In this document: positions 17,419 through 29,073 of the stretch, in pieces
Position numbering within the stretch: the stretch's first letter is position 1
How the letters are laid out: each line of letters begins with the position of its first letter
Assembly (NCBI GenBank): GCA_905215065.1
Contig: CAJMOF010000001.1
Span: forward strand, 115,279 to 179,278
DNA length: 64,000 bases
Source: an uncultured bacterium
Lineage (GTDB): Bacteria > Actinomycetota > Coriobacteriia > Coriobacteriales > Coriobacteriaceae
Direction: 5' to 3'
Position numbers and translations under genes: made by a program
The notes under the pieces: model-generated
What the model was told of the DNA's origin: nothing
What the model saw: only the letters and a program-made list of their open reading frames with translations
Databases searched by the model: none

Positions 17419-20249
17419 TGGCTGCCAAACTCATCGATCTTTCCTTTACGCTCAACGGCCGCAAGGTCAAGGTTCAGATTGCCCCCGACACTATGCTCTT
17501 TGCGCTGCTGCGTGAGCAGGGTTGCGCGTCGGTGCGCTGCGCCTGCGAGACCACCAACTGCGGCCTGTGCACGGTGTGGCTCGACGGCGACCCGGTGCTG
17601 AGCTGCTCGGTTCCCGCCGCGCGCGTCGAGGGCCGCTCCATCACCACGCTCGAGGGCCTCAAGGCCGAGTCCGAGGCGCTGGCCCGTGCGATGGCTGCCG
17701 AAGGCGCCGAGCAGTGCGGTTTTTGCGCCCCCGGCCTTATCATGAACGTGCTGGCGCTTGCCCGCGCCGCCAAGGAGGACCCGAGCCTCGTCGCCACGCG
17801 CGAGGAGCTCTCGCGCCAGCTCGCCGGCAACCTCTGCCGTTGCAGCGGCTACGAGAGCCAGCTGCGCGCCATCGTGCGCTTCCTCAACGAGTCCGGCGTG
17901 CAGGTGGGCTTTGAGATGCCCGAACTGCCGGTCAACGACACCAGCTGCGACGGTGTCTCGTACAAGCAGATCACTCATAAGCAGCCCAAGAAGGACTCGA
18001 AGGCGCTGCTCGAGGGCCGTCCCGTCTACACGGGCGATATGGTGCCCGCCGGGGCCCTGATCGTCAAACTCAAGCGCAGCCCCTATGCCCGCGCCAAGAT
18101 CCGCTCCATCGATACGTCGCGCGCCCTGAAGGTGCCCGGCGTCGTGGGCGTCTACACTTACGAGGACGTGCCCAAGCGCCGCTTTACTATCGCCGGTCAG
18201 AGCTATCCGCAGCCGAGTCCCTACGACCGCCTGATTCTCGAGAACCTTGTTCGCTACCAAAACGAGGAGGTGGCGATCGTTGCCGCCGAAACCGAGGAGG
18301 CCGCCGACAAGGCGCTCAAGCTCATCAAGGTCGACTATGAGGTGCTCGAGCCCCTGCTCGACTTTACCCAGGCACTCGATAACGATATCGTGGTCCACCC
18401 CGAGGGCGACGTGACCTTTATGTTCCCGCAGGGCGGCGACGTTCCGCGCAACCTGGTGTGCAGCGGCACGAGCGACTTTGGTGACCTTGACGAGGCCTTC
18501 GCCCAGAGCGACATCGTCTTTGAGCGCACTTACACCAGCCAGGCCACGCAGACCGCGCCCATGGAGACCTTCCGTGCCTTCGCGACGACTGACGCATTCG
18601 GACGCATCTTGGTGACCACCTCTACGCAGGTGCCCTTCCACGTGCGCCGCATGGTCGCGCAGTCGCTCGACATTCCGCAGTCGCAGGTGCAGGTCATTAA
18701 GCCGCGCATCGGCGGTGGCTTTGGCTCCAAGCAGACGGGCTGCTGCGAGATCTTCGTTGCGTTTGTGACGCAGCAGACCGGCCGTCCGAGCTACTGCTGC
18801 TACACCCGTGAGGAGACCATCACTGCGGGCAACTCGCGCCACCAGATGCAGATGACCGTTAAGCTGGGCGCCATGAACGACGGCACCATCACGGCCATCG
18901 ACTTGCACACGCTGTCCAACGCCGGCGCGTATGGCGAGCACGCCACCACGACGATCGGCCTCTCGGGCCACAAGAGCCTGCCGATTTACAACCATGTGAA
19001 GGCGAGCCGATTTAGCTGGGACGCCGTCTACACCAACACCAACCGCGGCGGCGCGTATCGCGGCTACGGTGCCACCCAGGGCCAGTTTGCCGTGGAGAGC
19101 GCCGTCAACGAGCTCGCCGACATGCTGCACATGGACCCCGCCGATCTGCGCCTTAAGAACATCGTGCGCGAGGGCGAGATCATGCCGCAGTACTACAACG
19201 AGAAGCTCAACGCCTGCGCGCTCGACCGCTGCCTGCTGCGCGCGATGGACATGATCGGTTGGCGCGACAAGCCGCTGGCCGTCGACCTGGGCGACCGTGT
19301 GCGTGCTCTGGGCTGTGCGCTCACCATGCAGGGCTCGGGCATCTCCAACGTGGACATCGCCGGCATCGACATGCGCTTGGAAGAGGATGGCTTCATTACC
19401 ATCGGCACCGGCGCCACCGATAACGGCATGGGCGTCGACACGATCCTGGCGCAGATTGCCGCCGAGGAGCTGGGCGTGGAGAGCTCGCTCATCGTGGTGC
19501 GCGGCGTGGACACCGATGTGTCGCCGTTCGACGCTGGCTCGTACGCGAGCTCTGGTACGTACGTGACGGGCCTTGCCGCCAAGAACGCCGCGACCGAGCT
19601 GCGTGAGAAGATCTGCGCCAAGGCCGCCCAGATGTGGGACGTGGACGCCGTCGACGTGGTCTTCGACGGCCAGTACGTGCGCCTGTCCGACGAGCGTGCC
19701 GCTCGCGAGCAGAACCGCTACCTCACGCTGCGCGACTTTGCCAACCTATGCGTCAAGAACATCGCGGGCGGCGACGCGCTGACCTCGCACGCCTCTGCCT
19801 GCCTGCCCGTTTCGCCCCCGCCGTTTATGGCCGGCATTGCCGAGGTCGAGGTCGACAAGGCCACCGGCAAGGTGACCGTGGTGGACTACGCGGCGGCCGT
19901 CGACTGCGGCACCGTGATCAACGAGGCGCTCGCGCGCGTCCAGGCCGAGGGCGGCATTGCCCAGGGTATCGGTCATGCGCTCTACGAGATCGTCGAGCAC
20001 GACGACCGTGGCCGTCTGCGCACCGGCAACTTTATGAGCTACAAGCTGCCCACGCGCCTGGATATCGGCAGCATTCGCGTGGCCTTTGAGCCGAGCTACG
20101 AGCCGACGGGTCCGTTTGGTGCCAAGTCGATCGGCGAGGTCGTCATCAACACGCCGCTCGCCGCCGTGGCCTCGGCCGTGGCACACGCCACCGGCCACCA
20201 GGTTCGCTCGCTGCCGATCACACCCGAGAAGGCCCTGCTGGGGGAGTAG
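17418..20249 (+). CDS. Fused [2Fe-2S]-molybdopterin subunit of a xanthine dehydrogenase-family hydroxylase
   Basis: 943 residues. The N-terminal ~160 hold two [2Fe-2S] domains: a plant-type set around CETTNCGLC with a later SC, and a second set CGFC ... CRCSGY. The rest is the molybdopterin-binding part: IGGGFGSKQTG, RGGAYRGYGATQGQFAVE and near the end GPFGAKSIGE, whose glutamate is the expected catalytic base. Fusion of Fe-S and Mo subunits, with FAD on a separate chain, is a known arrangement that also occurs in the selenium-dependent molybdenum hydroxylases; whether this one uses labile selenium cannot be told. Adjacent accessory genes are absent. Confidence 0.88.
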   Translation: MAAKLIDLSFTLNGRKVKVQIAPDTMLFALLREQGCASVRCACETTNCGLCTVWLDGDPVLSCSVPAARVEGRSITTLEGLKAESEALARAMAAEGAEQCGFCAPGLIMNVLALARAAKEDPSLVATREELSRQLAGNLCRCSGYESQLRAIVRFLNESGVQVGFEMPELPVNDTSCDGVSYKQITHKQPKKDSKALLEGRPVYTGDMVPAGALIVKLKRSPYARAKIRSIDTSRALKVPGVVGVYTYEDVPKRRFTIAGQSYPQPSPYDRLILENLVRYQNEEVAIVAAETEEAADKALKLIKVDYEVLEPLLDFTQALDNDIVVHPEGDVTFMFPQGGDVPRNLVCSGTSDFGDLDEAFAQSDIVFERTYTSQATQTAPMETFRAFATTDAFGRILVTTSTQVPFHVRRMVAQSLDIPQSQVQVIKPRIGGGFGSKQTGCCEIFVAFVTQQTGRPSYCCYTREETITAGNSRHQMQMTVKLGAMNDGTITAIDLHTLSNAGAYGEHATTTIGLSGHKSLPIYNHVKASRFSWDAVYTNTNRGGAYRGYGATQGQFAVESAVNELADMLHMDPADLRLKNIVREGEIMPQYYNEKLNACALDRCLLRAMDMIGWRDKPLAVDLGDRVRALGCALTMQGSGISNVDIAGIDMRLEEDGFITIGTGATDNGMGVDTILAQIAAEELGVESSLIVVRGVDTDVSPFDAGSYASSGTYVTGLAAKNAATELREKICAKAAQMWDVDAVDVVFDGQYVRLSDERAAREQNRYLTLRDFANLCVKNIAGGDALTSHASACLPVSPPPFMAGIAEVEVDKATGKVTVVDYAAAVDCGTVINEALARVQAEGGIAQGIGHALYEIVEHDDRGRLRTGNFMSYKLPTRLDIGSIRVAFEPSYEPTGPFGAKSIGEVVINTPLAAVASAVAHATGHQVRSLPITPEKALLGE

Positions 20250-20273
20250 CGGGTCAGCGAACAAGTCGTAGTT

Positions 20274-20303
20274 GGCGGGACGGGACAACTCGCCCCGCCT
20301 TTT
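20274..20303 (+). terminator. Terminator after the molybdenum hydroxylase operon
   Basis: GGCGGG (20274-20279) with CCCGCC (20294-20299), then TTTTG. Confidence 0.6.
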
Positions 20304-20361
20304 GCACTCGTGGTGAGGTCGTGAGCCTGTAAAACGTGTGCGTGCGCTTGTCGTTCGTATC

Positions 20362-20370
20362 TGCTATCAT
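20362..20370 (+). promoter_or_regulatory. Extended -10 promoter element for tRNA-Leu
   Basis: TGC TATCAT, a TGn-extended -10, ends 19 nt before the tRNA. No convincing -35 is visible. Confidence 0.4.
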
Positions 20371-20389
20371 TCCTAGTCTGTGCGCTCAT

Positions 20390-20473
20390 GCGGGCGTGGC
20401 GGAATTGGTAGACGCGCCAGATTTAGGTTCTGGTGGGATTCCCGTGAAGGTTCGAGTCCTTTCGCCCGCACCA
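20390..20473 (+). tRNA. tRNA-Leu (anticodon TAG)
   Basis: 84 nt including encoded CCA. Class II tRNA with acceptor GCGGGCG/CGCCCGC, anticodon stem-loop CCAGA-TTTAGGT-TCTGG (TAG), a long variable arm (TGGGATTCCCGT) and T arm AAGGTTCGAGTCCTT. Confidence 0.95.
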
Positions 20474-20561
20474 TCGCACCTGCGTCGGCTTCGGCCGTCG
20501 CGACTCTTTGTTGCATAAAGGTACCAGCACCTCAGATAAGCTGGGCAGTATGAGGAGGAAC

Positions 20562-21872
20562 GTGTTGAACATCACCGCTTCTGACGTCAAGGACGCCAAG
20601 CTCACCGCTACGGTCACCATCCCGGCCGCCGACGTCGACGCCGCGATCAAGAAGGCCTACAAGGACACCGCCAAGAAGTACCGCTTCCCGGGCTTCCGCG
20701 CCGGTAAGGCTCCCCGTCCGGTCATCGACTCCGCACTTGGCGCCGAGGCTACCCTCGCTCAGGCCACCAACGACCTGATCGCTGCCAACGAGCCCGCCGT
20801 CCTCAACGAGCTGGACATCGTCCCCACCAAGAACGGTGACTACAAGGAGCTCGACCTCGCCAAGGATCACGAGGACTACACCTACACCGTCGAGTTCTCC
20901 CTGCGTCCCGCCGCTGAGCTCTCCTCCTTCGACGCCGTCGAGATCGAGATGCCCCCTGCGGAGGTCACCGAGTCCGAGATCAACAACCAGGTCGAGATGC
21001 TCCTCAGCTACCGTGCCACCTTCGAGGACGTCGAGGGTCGCGCCGTCGAGGCCGAGGACTACGTCACCGTCGACCTCAAGGCCGTCGAGAACGCTGACAA
21101 CTTTGCCGCCGAGGGCCGCATGCTCATCGCCGGTAGCGACAGCAACCCCAAGGAGTTCAACGAGGCCCTGATCGGCGCCAACGTTGACGACGTCAAGTCC
21201 GTTACCTGGACCGACGAGGTCGAGGAGGGCGAGGAGGGCGAGGAGGCCGAGACCCACACCGTCGAGGTCACCGTCAAGGGCATCAAGGTCCGCAACACCC
21301 CCGAGCTCACCGACGAGCTCGTTAAGTCCGACTTTGGCTTCGACAGCATCGACGCTATGCGCGACGCCATCAAGATCGAGATCGAGCAGGACAAGGCTTC
21401 CCGCCTCCCGGCCGAGAAGGAGAACCGTTGCGTCTCCGCTCTCGCCGAGCGCCTGCAGCTCGACGAGATGGACGCCGACTACGAGCAGTCCGTCTTTGAG
21501 GAGCTTGGCCAGAACTTCCTGTCCAACCTCGCTGCCCGCGGCATGACGCTGGACACCTGGCTGCCCGCTTCCGGCCTGACCATGGAGCAGTTCATCGGCG
21601 ACCTGCACAAGCAGGCCAACGACGTTGCCCGTGAGTCCCTGGCGCTCGACGCCCTCGCCCGTGAGCTCAAGATTGAGGTCACCGAGGACGACATCAACGC
21701 CGAGTTCGAGAAGGCCGGCGTCAAGGACGTCGAGGCTTCCAAGGCCGAGTTCATCGCCGATGGCCGCATGCCTGCCGTCCGCGAGTCCATCCGTCGTTCC
21801 AAGGCCGTTGACCACCTGGTCGAGAATGCCAAGGTGACCGAGGTCGACGAGACCGCCAAGGACGCCGAGTAA
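20562..21872 (+). CDS. tig: Trigger factor, ribosome-associated chaperone
   Basis: Binds nascent chains at the ribosome exit. About 436 residues: N-terminal ribosome-binding domain with FPGFRAGKAPRPVI (the signature loop is F-R-x-G-K-x-P), then an FKBP-type domain (AEDYVTVDLKA) with an acidic Glu/Gly insertion around residue 212, then the helical C-terminal domain. The ribosome site AGGAGG (20553-20558) overlaps an in-frame ATG at 20550, ruling that out as start; GTG 20562 or TTG 20565 is used, the latter having better spacing. The order tig-clpP-clpX is widely conserved. Confidence 0.93.
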   Translation: MLNITASDVKDAKLTATVTIPAADVDAAIKKAYKDTAKKYRFPGFRAGKAPRPVIDSALGAEATLAQATNDLIAANEPAVLNELDIVPTKNGDYKELDLAKDHEDYTYTVEFSLRPAAELSSFDAVEIEMPPAEVTESEINNQVEMLLSYRATFEDVEGRAVEAEDYVTVDLKAVENADNFAAEGRMLIAGSDSNPKEFNEALIGANVDDVKSVTWTDEVEEGEEGEEAETHTVEVTVKGIKVRNTPELTDELVKSDFGFDSIDAMRDAIKIEIEQDKASRLPAEKENRCVSALAERLQLDEMDADYEQSVFEELGQNFLSNLAARGMTLDTWLPASGLTMEQFIGDLHKQANDVARESLALDALARELKIEVTEDDINAEFEKAGVKDVEASKAEFIADGRMPAVRESIRRSKAVDHLVENAKVTEVDETAKDAE

Positions 21873-21948
21873 TTCTCGCCACCTTGCCCGCGAGCGCATG
21901 GGTGCGCCCGTGATGGGGTAAAGTTATACACCGGTTATCCGGTTGCTT

Positions 21949-21989
21949 CGTACGGTGCCAGCCAATGCATAGCATGCGGGCACCGTACG
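21949..21989 (+). terminator. 11-bp hairpin between tig and clpP
   Basis: CGTACGGTGCC (21949-21959) pairs perfectly with GGCACCGTACG (21979-21989), followed by TTTATC. It may terminate tig or act in the clpP leader; the short T-run makes a partial terminator possible. Confidence 0.5.
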
Positions 21990-22035
21990 TTTATCTAGAA
22001 CCAATTTGGTCCGCAAGAGAGAAATGGAGATGCGT

Positions 22036-22656
22036 ATGATCGCTAAGTTCGATTCCGCCCTCGTGCCATACGTTATCGAGCAGACGCCGCGCGGCGAGCG
22101 CAGCTACGATATCTATTCGCGCCTGCTCAACGACCGCATCATCTTCTTGGGCGAGGAGATCAACTCCGTCAGCGCCAACCTGGTCGTTGCCCAGCTGCTG
22201 CATCTTGAGAGCCAGGATGCCGAGAAGGATATCTCGCTCTACATCAATTCGCCCGGTGGCGAGGTTTACTCCGGCCTGGCGATTCTTGACACCATGAACT
22301 TCATCAAGCCGCAGGTCTCCACCATCTGCGTCGGTATGGCCGCGTCCATGGCCGCCGTGCTGCTTTCGGCCGGCGCTAAGGGCAAGCGCTTCTGCCTGCC
22401 GCACTCCAAAGTCATGATTCACCAGCCCAGCGGCGGTGCCCAGGGTCAGCAGACCGAGATTGAGATTGTGGCCGAGGAGATCAAGAAGACCCGCCGCGAG
22501 CTCAACCAGATCTTGTCCGATGCCTCGGGCCAGCCCATCGAGAAGGTCCAGGCCGATACCGAGCGCGACAACTACCTGACCGCCGCCGAGGCCCTCGACT
22601 ACGGCCTGATTGACCGTATCGTCACCTCGCGAGATCTCGCCGCGAAGGATGCCTAG
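22036..22656 (+). CDS. clpP: ATP-dependent Clp protease proteolytic subunit ClpP
   Basis: 206 residues, the usual ClpP length. Serine protease triad: serine in GMAASMA, histidine in MIHQPSGG, aspartate in the LSDASGQP region. SPGGEV forms the oxyanion loop. ATG 22036 sits 6 nt after GGAG (22026-22029); another ATG at 22030 is too close. It forms the degradation chamber used with ClpX, encoded 1 nt downstream. Confidence 0.95.
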   Translation: MIAKFDSALVPYVIEQTPRGERSYDIYSRLLNDRIIFLGEEINSVSANLVVAQLLHLESQDAEKDISLYINSPGGEVYSGLAILDTMNFIKPQVSTICVGMAASMAAVLLSAGAKGKRFCLPHSKVMIHQPSGGAQGQQTEIEIVAEEIKKTRRELNQILSDASGQPIEKVQADTERDNYLTAAEALDYGLIDRIVTSRDLAAKDA

Positions 22657-22657
22657 G

Positions 22658-24064
22658 ATGGCAGGTAACATGCAGGACAACTTTGACGAGAACGGCAACC
22701 CCATCCGCTGCTCCTTTTGCGGAAAAGAGCAGGGCCAGGTCCGTCGCCTCGTAAAGGGCCCGACCAACATCTTTATCTGTGACGAGTGCGTCGCCGCCTG
22801 TTCCGAGATCCTTGAGGAGTCGCTGGCTTCGGACTTTATGGACGCTGCCCGCAACGGCAAGCTGCCGGGCTTCCTCAACGACCACGGCCAGGCTGCATCC
22901 CAGCCCGCCGTGGACCCCGAGGCCGAGGGCTTTGAGCTCGAGGACGACCGCCAGGTCATCACGCACGTGCCGACGCCGCACGAGATCTATGACGAGCTTT
23001 CGGCCTATGTCATGGGGCAGGAGGACGCCAAGCGCGCCATGTCGGTGGCCGTGTACAACCACTATCGCCGCGTGATCGAGGGCGGCGCCGCGGTGTCCGC
23101 TTTTGACGACAGCATGGGCTCGCAGTTCGACACCGATATGGACGAGGTGGAGCTCGCCAAGTCCAATATTTTGCTGCTCGGTCCCACCGGTACCGGTAAG
23201 ACCCTGCTCGCCCAGACGCTCGCCCGCATTCTCGAGGTGCCGTTTGCCATCGCCGACGCCACCGCGCTTACCGAGGCCGGTTACGTGGGCGAGGATGTGG
23301 AGAACATCCTGCTCAAGCTCATCAACGCCGCTGATGGCGACATTGAGCGCGCTCAGGTGGGCATTATCTACGTGGACGAGATTGACAAGATTGCCCGCAA
23401 GGCCGAGAACCTCTCCATTACCCGCGATGTCTCGGGCGAGGGTGTGCAGCAGGCGCTGCTTAAGATTCTTGAGGGCACGGTGGCCAGCGTTCCGCCTACC
23501 GGTGGCCGCAAGCATCCCCAGCAGGAGCTGCTGCAGATCGACACGACTAACATCCTGTTTATCTGCGGCGGTGCCTTTGTGGGTCTGGACAAGATCATCG
23601 CCGACCGCGTGGGCAACAAGGGCGTGGGCTTTAACTCCGAGATCGCCGGCCCCACCTCGGTCGACGAGAACGACCTGCTGCGTCAGGTGCTCCCGCAGGA
23701 CCTCAACGCCTTTGGCATGATCCCCGAGTTCGTGGGCCGTACGCCCGTTGTCACCCAGACGCAGGCGCTCGACGAGGACGACCTGGTGTCGATTCTGACC
23801 GAGCCCAAGAACGCCGTGGTGCGTCAGTACCGCAAGATGTTCCAGCTCGAGGACGTTGAGCTTGAGTTTGAGGACGCGGCGCTGCACGAGATCGCCCGCA
23901 TGGCACTCGCCCGCAAGACCGGCGCCCGCGGCCTGCGCTCCATCTGCGAGGACGTGCTGCAGCAGACGATGTTCGACCTCCCCAGCGAGGAAGGCGTCGC
24001 CAAGGTCATCGTGACCGAAGCCTCCGTAAAGGGCGAAGAACAGCCCCAGCGCATCTATGGGTAA
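22658..24064 (+). CDS. clpX: ClpX unfoldase, ATP-binding subunit of ClpXP
   Basis: 468 residues. N-terminal C4 zinc-binding domain (CSFCGKEQ ... FICDECVAAC) for substrate and adaptor binding, then the AAA+ module: Walker A GPTGTGKT, pore loop GYVGED, Walker B IIYVDEID, and the GRKHPQQE loop. Start ATG 22658 follows AAGGA with 8-nt spacing; a second ATG is 12 nt inside. A 1-nt gap from clpP indicates one operon. Confidence 0.95.
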   Translation: MAGNMQDNFDENGNPIRCSFCGKEQGQVRRLVKGPTNIFICDECVAACSEILEESLASDFMDAARNGKLPGFLNDHGQAASQPAVDPEAEGFELEDDRQVITHVPTPHEIYDELSAYVMGQEDAKRAMSVAVYNHYRRVIEGGAAVSAFDDSMGSQFDTDMDEVELAKSNILLLGPTGTGKTLLAQTLARILEVPFAIADATALTEAGYVGEDVENILLKLINAADGDIERAQVGIIYVDEIDKIARKAENLSITRDVSGEGVQQALLKILEGTVASVPPTGGRKHPQQELLQIDTTNILFICGGAFVGLDKIIADRVGNKGVGFNSEIAGPTSVDENDLLRQVLPQDLNAFGMIPEFVGRTPVVTQTQALDEDDLVSILTEPKNAVVRQYRKMFQLEDVELEFEDAALHEIARMALARKTGARGLRSICEDVLQQTMFDLPSEEGVAKVIVTEASVKGEEQPQRIYG

Positions 24065-24078
24065 ATAGCGCCCGTTTA

Positions 24079-24112
24079 GGTCCCGCGGCAACCACTGCGG
24101 GACCTGCCTTTT
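24079..24112 (+). terminator. clpX terminator
   Basis: GGTCCCGC (24079-24086) with GCGGGACC (24097-24104), then TGCCTTTT. Confidence 0.65.
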
Positions 24113-24193
24113 AGGGACAGGTTTATTTTGGTCGGTTTTATATGGGCAAACGTCATTCTGCCTGATAAAACCTGCCAAAATAAACCTGTCCCT
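24113..24193. repeat. 81-bp palindromic element ending in AGGGACAGG
   Basis: Arms 24113-24131 and 24175-24193 are a perfect 19-bp inverted repeat (AGGGACAGGTTTATTTTGG). Pairing continues imperfectly inward (TCGGTTTTAT with ATAAAACCTG). Related to 10848-10932. Confidence 0.8.
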
Positions 24194-24268
24194 TTTTGGT
24201 AGGTATGCCTGTGCTATTCTGTGAGATTGTTTAGCTAGTATCTTCAGACTGAAGTAATCGATACCTAA

Positions 24269-24381
24269 GGCGTGTCCGCCTGCTTGGTTTTCGTAGATTC
24301 CGCACGAGCCGAAGGCCACTTAATGTGGCCTTCGTGCGAGCCAGGACTTGACCGAGCGAAAACCAAGCAGGCGGACACGCC
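24269..24381. repeat. Nested inverted repeat upstream of valS
   Basis: Outer arms 24269-24293 and 24357-24381 are a perfect 25-bp inverted repeat. Inside lies a second perfect stem, GAAGGCCAC (24311-24319) with GTGGCCTTC (24325-24333), loop TTAAT. No T-box consensus is present. The outer arm ends 20 nt before the valS start, so it would be in the valS leader. A structure of the same design follows valS. Confidence 0.8.
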
Positions 24382-24401
24382 GGCGGGACAGGGAGAGATA
24401 T

Positions 24402-27098
<2,697 letters not shown>

Positions 27099-27117
27099 GT
27101 GTTACTGGGGGACGCGT

Positions 27118-27218
27118 CCCGATGCTTTGCTCTCCGCTGCGGACAGTCCTGCGCAAGACGGACAGCACATTAAGTGCTGTCCTTTGCGTGCGGAACTTGC
27201 GGCGAGCAAAGCATCGGG
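27118..27218. repeat. Nested inverted repeat downstream of valS
   Basis: Outer arms CCCGATGCTTTGCTC (27118-27132) and GAGCAAAGCATCGGG (27204-27218); inner stem GGACAGCAC (27160-27168) with GTGCTGTCC (27174-27182), loop ATTAA. Same architecture as 24269-24381, with the loop as its reverse complement. Confidence 0.75.
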
Positions 27219-27379
27219 CCGCTCCTAGTTCGTTTACGTGGTTTTTTTGCATCTGGCGTGTTAGGGCCACTGGGTTGTGGCCTTGATCTTGCTGCAACCG
27301 GGTAAAGGCTGATATTGTCAACGTGACGGGCTCATTCATTTTGGTGGGCCTCTTTTTCTGTTATGGGGGACTATGGGTT

Positions 27380-28723
27380 ATGGCTAAGCGTTCGGGGTCG
27401 TATGTCGTTCCTTTCTCGTTTGAGCTGCTTTCATTTGATGAGGCTGTTGGGCTTGCTGCTGATACGGGGCGGATTTCTGGGGATGCTGGGCCTCTGCTTG
27501 AGACGGTTGTCGATATGCTCGATGAGCTGGGGCGTCCGGATGAGTATTTCGATTGCATCCAGGTTGCCGGTACCAATGGCAAGACTTCGACCACGCGTTT
27601 TTCGGCTGCCATCTTGCGTGGTGAGGGGCTTAAGACGGCGCTGTATACGTCGCCGCAGCTTGTGCGTTACCCCGAGCGCATGGAGGTTGACGGGCGCGTT
27701 GTGAGCGACGAGGCCTTTGCCCGTGGCGTTTCTGCCGCCGTCGAGGCAGGTCGTCGTGTGAATGCGTGTCGTATTGCGGCGGGGGAGCGTGCCTATGCCA
27801 TCACGCCGTTTGACCTGCTGACGGCTGCCGCACTTGTCGTGTTTGCCGAGGCCGCGGTGGATGTTGCCGTGCTCGAGGTTGGTATGGGCGGACGTTGGGA
27901 CGCCACGAGTGCGACAGATCCCGTTGCCGTTGCCATTACGGGCATCGGGCTCGATCACACGCGCATTCTGGGCGACACGCTCGAGGCCATTGCGGGGGAG
28001 AAGGCCGCGGTCATCAAGCCCGGACGCCTGGTTGTTCTGGGCGAGGGCACGCATGAGCCGAGCGTTCAGCGCGTGATGGATGCGCGTTGTCGCGAGTGCG
28101 GCATTGTGCCGCTGGTGGTGAACCATGCCACGACCAAGGTGCCGGCACATGTGGGCGACACGGTTGAGTTTAGCTGTACCACGCCGCGTGCGATCTATAC
28201 GTCGAGCATGGTCAAGCCGGCGTATCAGCCGCAGAATGCCGCGTGCGCGATTATGCTGTGCGAGGGGTATCTGGGTCGCGAGCTTGACCACGATGCGCTT
28301 GATGCGTCGCTTATGGGTTGCCCCACACCGGGTCGCTTTGATGTGCTGGGGACCGATCCGCTCAAGCTGATTGACGCCTGCCATAACCCCCAGAGCTGCG
28401 AGAACTTTGTGAGCGCGCTGGACGAGATCGATCCGTGCGTAGAGAATCGCCCCACGCTGCTGTGCGCTGCGCTGGCCGACAAGGACGTGGCGGGTATCGT
28501 TGACCTTTTGGTTCCGGCGTTCCCCCGTGTGGTCGTGACACAGACCGATTCCGATCGCGCCCTGCCGGCGGAGGAGCTCGCCGGCCTCGTTGATGCCGAT
28601 AAGCTCGCGGGCGTATACCCGAGCGTGCCCGAGGCCCTCGCTGCCTTCGATGCCGCGGGCGAGTCCTTCGTTGCCGCCGGTACCATCACCCTAGCCGGCG
28701 AAGTAGCAGGCCTGTTGCGCTAA
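27380..28723 (+). CDS. folC: Folylpolyglutamate synthase / dihydrofolate synthase
   Basis: 447 residues of the Mur-ligase-like family; adds glutamate to folates. ATP loop VAGTNGKTST, YTSPQLVRYPERM (folate-binding region), EVGMGGRWDATS, GLDHTRILGDTLEAIAGEKA and DACHNPQS are all family hallmarks. ATG 27380 is preferred; upstream in-frame codons encode an unrelated hydrophobic stretch and have weak ribosome sites. It stands alone, with the repeat element after valS upstream. Confidence 0.9.
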   Translation: MAKRSGSYVVPFSFELLSFDEAVGLAADTGRISGDAGPLLETVVDMLDELGRPDEYFDCIQVAGTNGKTSTTRFSAAILRGEGLKTALYTSPQLVRYPERMEVDGRVVSDEAFARGVSAAVEAGRRVNACRIAAGERAYAITPFDLLTAAALVVFAEAAVDVAVLEVGMGGRWDATSATDPVAVAITGIGLDHTRILGDTLEAIAGEKAAVIKPGRLVVLGEGTHEPSVQRVMDARCRECGIVPLVVNHATTKVPAHVGDTVEFSCTTPRAIYTSSMVKPAYQPQNAACAIMLCEGYLGRELDHDALDASLMGCPTPGRFDVLGTDPLKLIDACHNPQSCENFVSALDEIDPCVENRPTLLCAALADKDVAGIVDLLVPAFPRVVVTQTDSDRALPAEELAGLVDADKLAGVYPSVPEALAAFDAAGESFVAAGTITLAGEVAGLLR

Positions 28724-28737
28724 CCCATCCCCTCATC

Positions 28738-28804
28738 AGTTGCGGTGAAATACGGACTGTTTTACAAGCCAGAAGCCTCAAACGGTCCGTATATCACTGC
28801 AGCT
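28738..28804. repeat. 67-bp imperfect palindrome after folC
   Basis: Arms 28738-28762 and 28780-28804 match as inverted repeats at 21 of 25 positions, around ATACGGAC. Could be the folC terminator, though no T-run follows, or another dispersed palindrome. Confidence 0.5.
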
Positions 28805-28865
28805 CAAAAGCAGTCAATTTGGGACGGGGCTTTTTGGCTGCCCTGTGCCCCGAGTTGACTCGCTT

Positions 28866-29025
28866 GCCACGAAATGGGCCTATCTACTACGTTTTAGCGA
28901 ATACCCCCGACCACACCGAGAATTGCAAAATTAAAACCGCAGGTAGACGGCTTGCGGATTTTGCGAAAACGCGGGTATGGTCGCCCTATGCGGGTTAAAC
29001 GTAGTAGATAGGCCGTTTTTGTGGC
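28866..29025. repeat. 160-bp palindromic intergenic element, copy 2
   Basis: Arms 28866-28894 and 28997-29025 are inverted repeats (GCCAC ... TATCTACTACGTTT). Core AAAACCGCAGGTAGACGGCTT-type sequence begins at 28933, 67 bp from the left end, as in the other copies. Lies between folC and the M24 peptidase gene. Confidence 0.75.
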
Positions 29026-29073
29026 GCGGTATTGGTGGGATGCGGCAAAGGGACAGCGCCTTTGCCGCATTGC

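Noticed and set aside
17415..19130. 571-codon minus-strand frame opposite the molybdenum hydroxylase gene
   Set aside because: Shadow of a gene with full catalytic motifs; no family features.
24217..24401. T-box riboswitch in the valS leader
   Set aside because: No T-box consensus or specifier stem found; the leader is a perfect nested inverted repeat instead.
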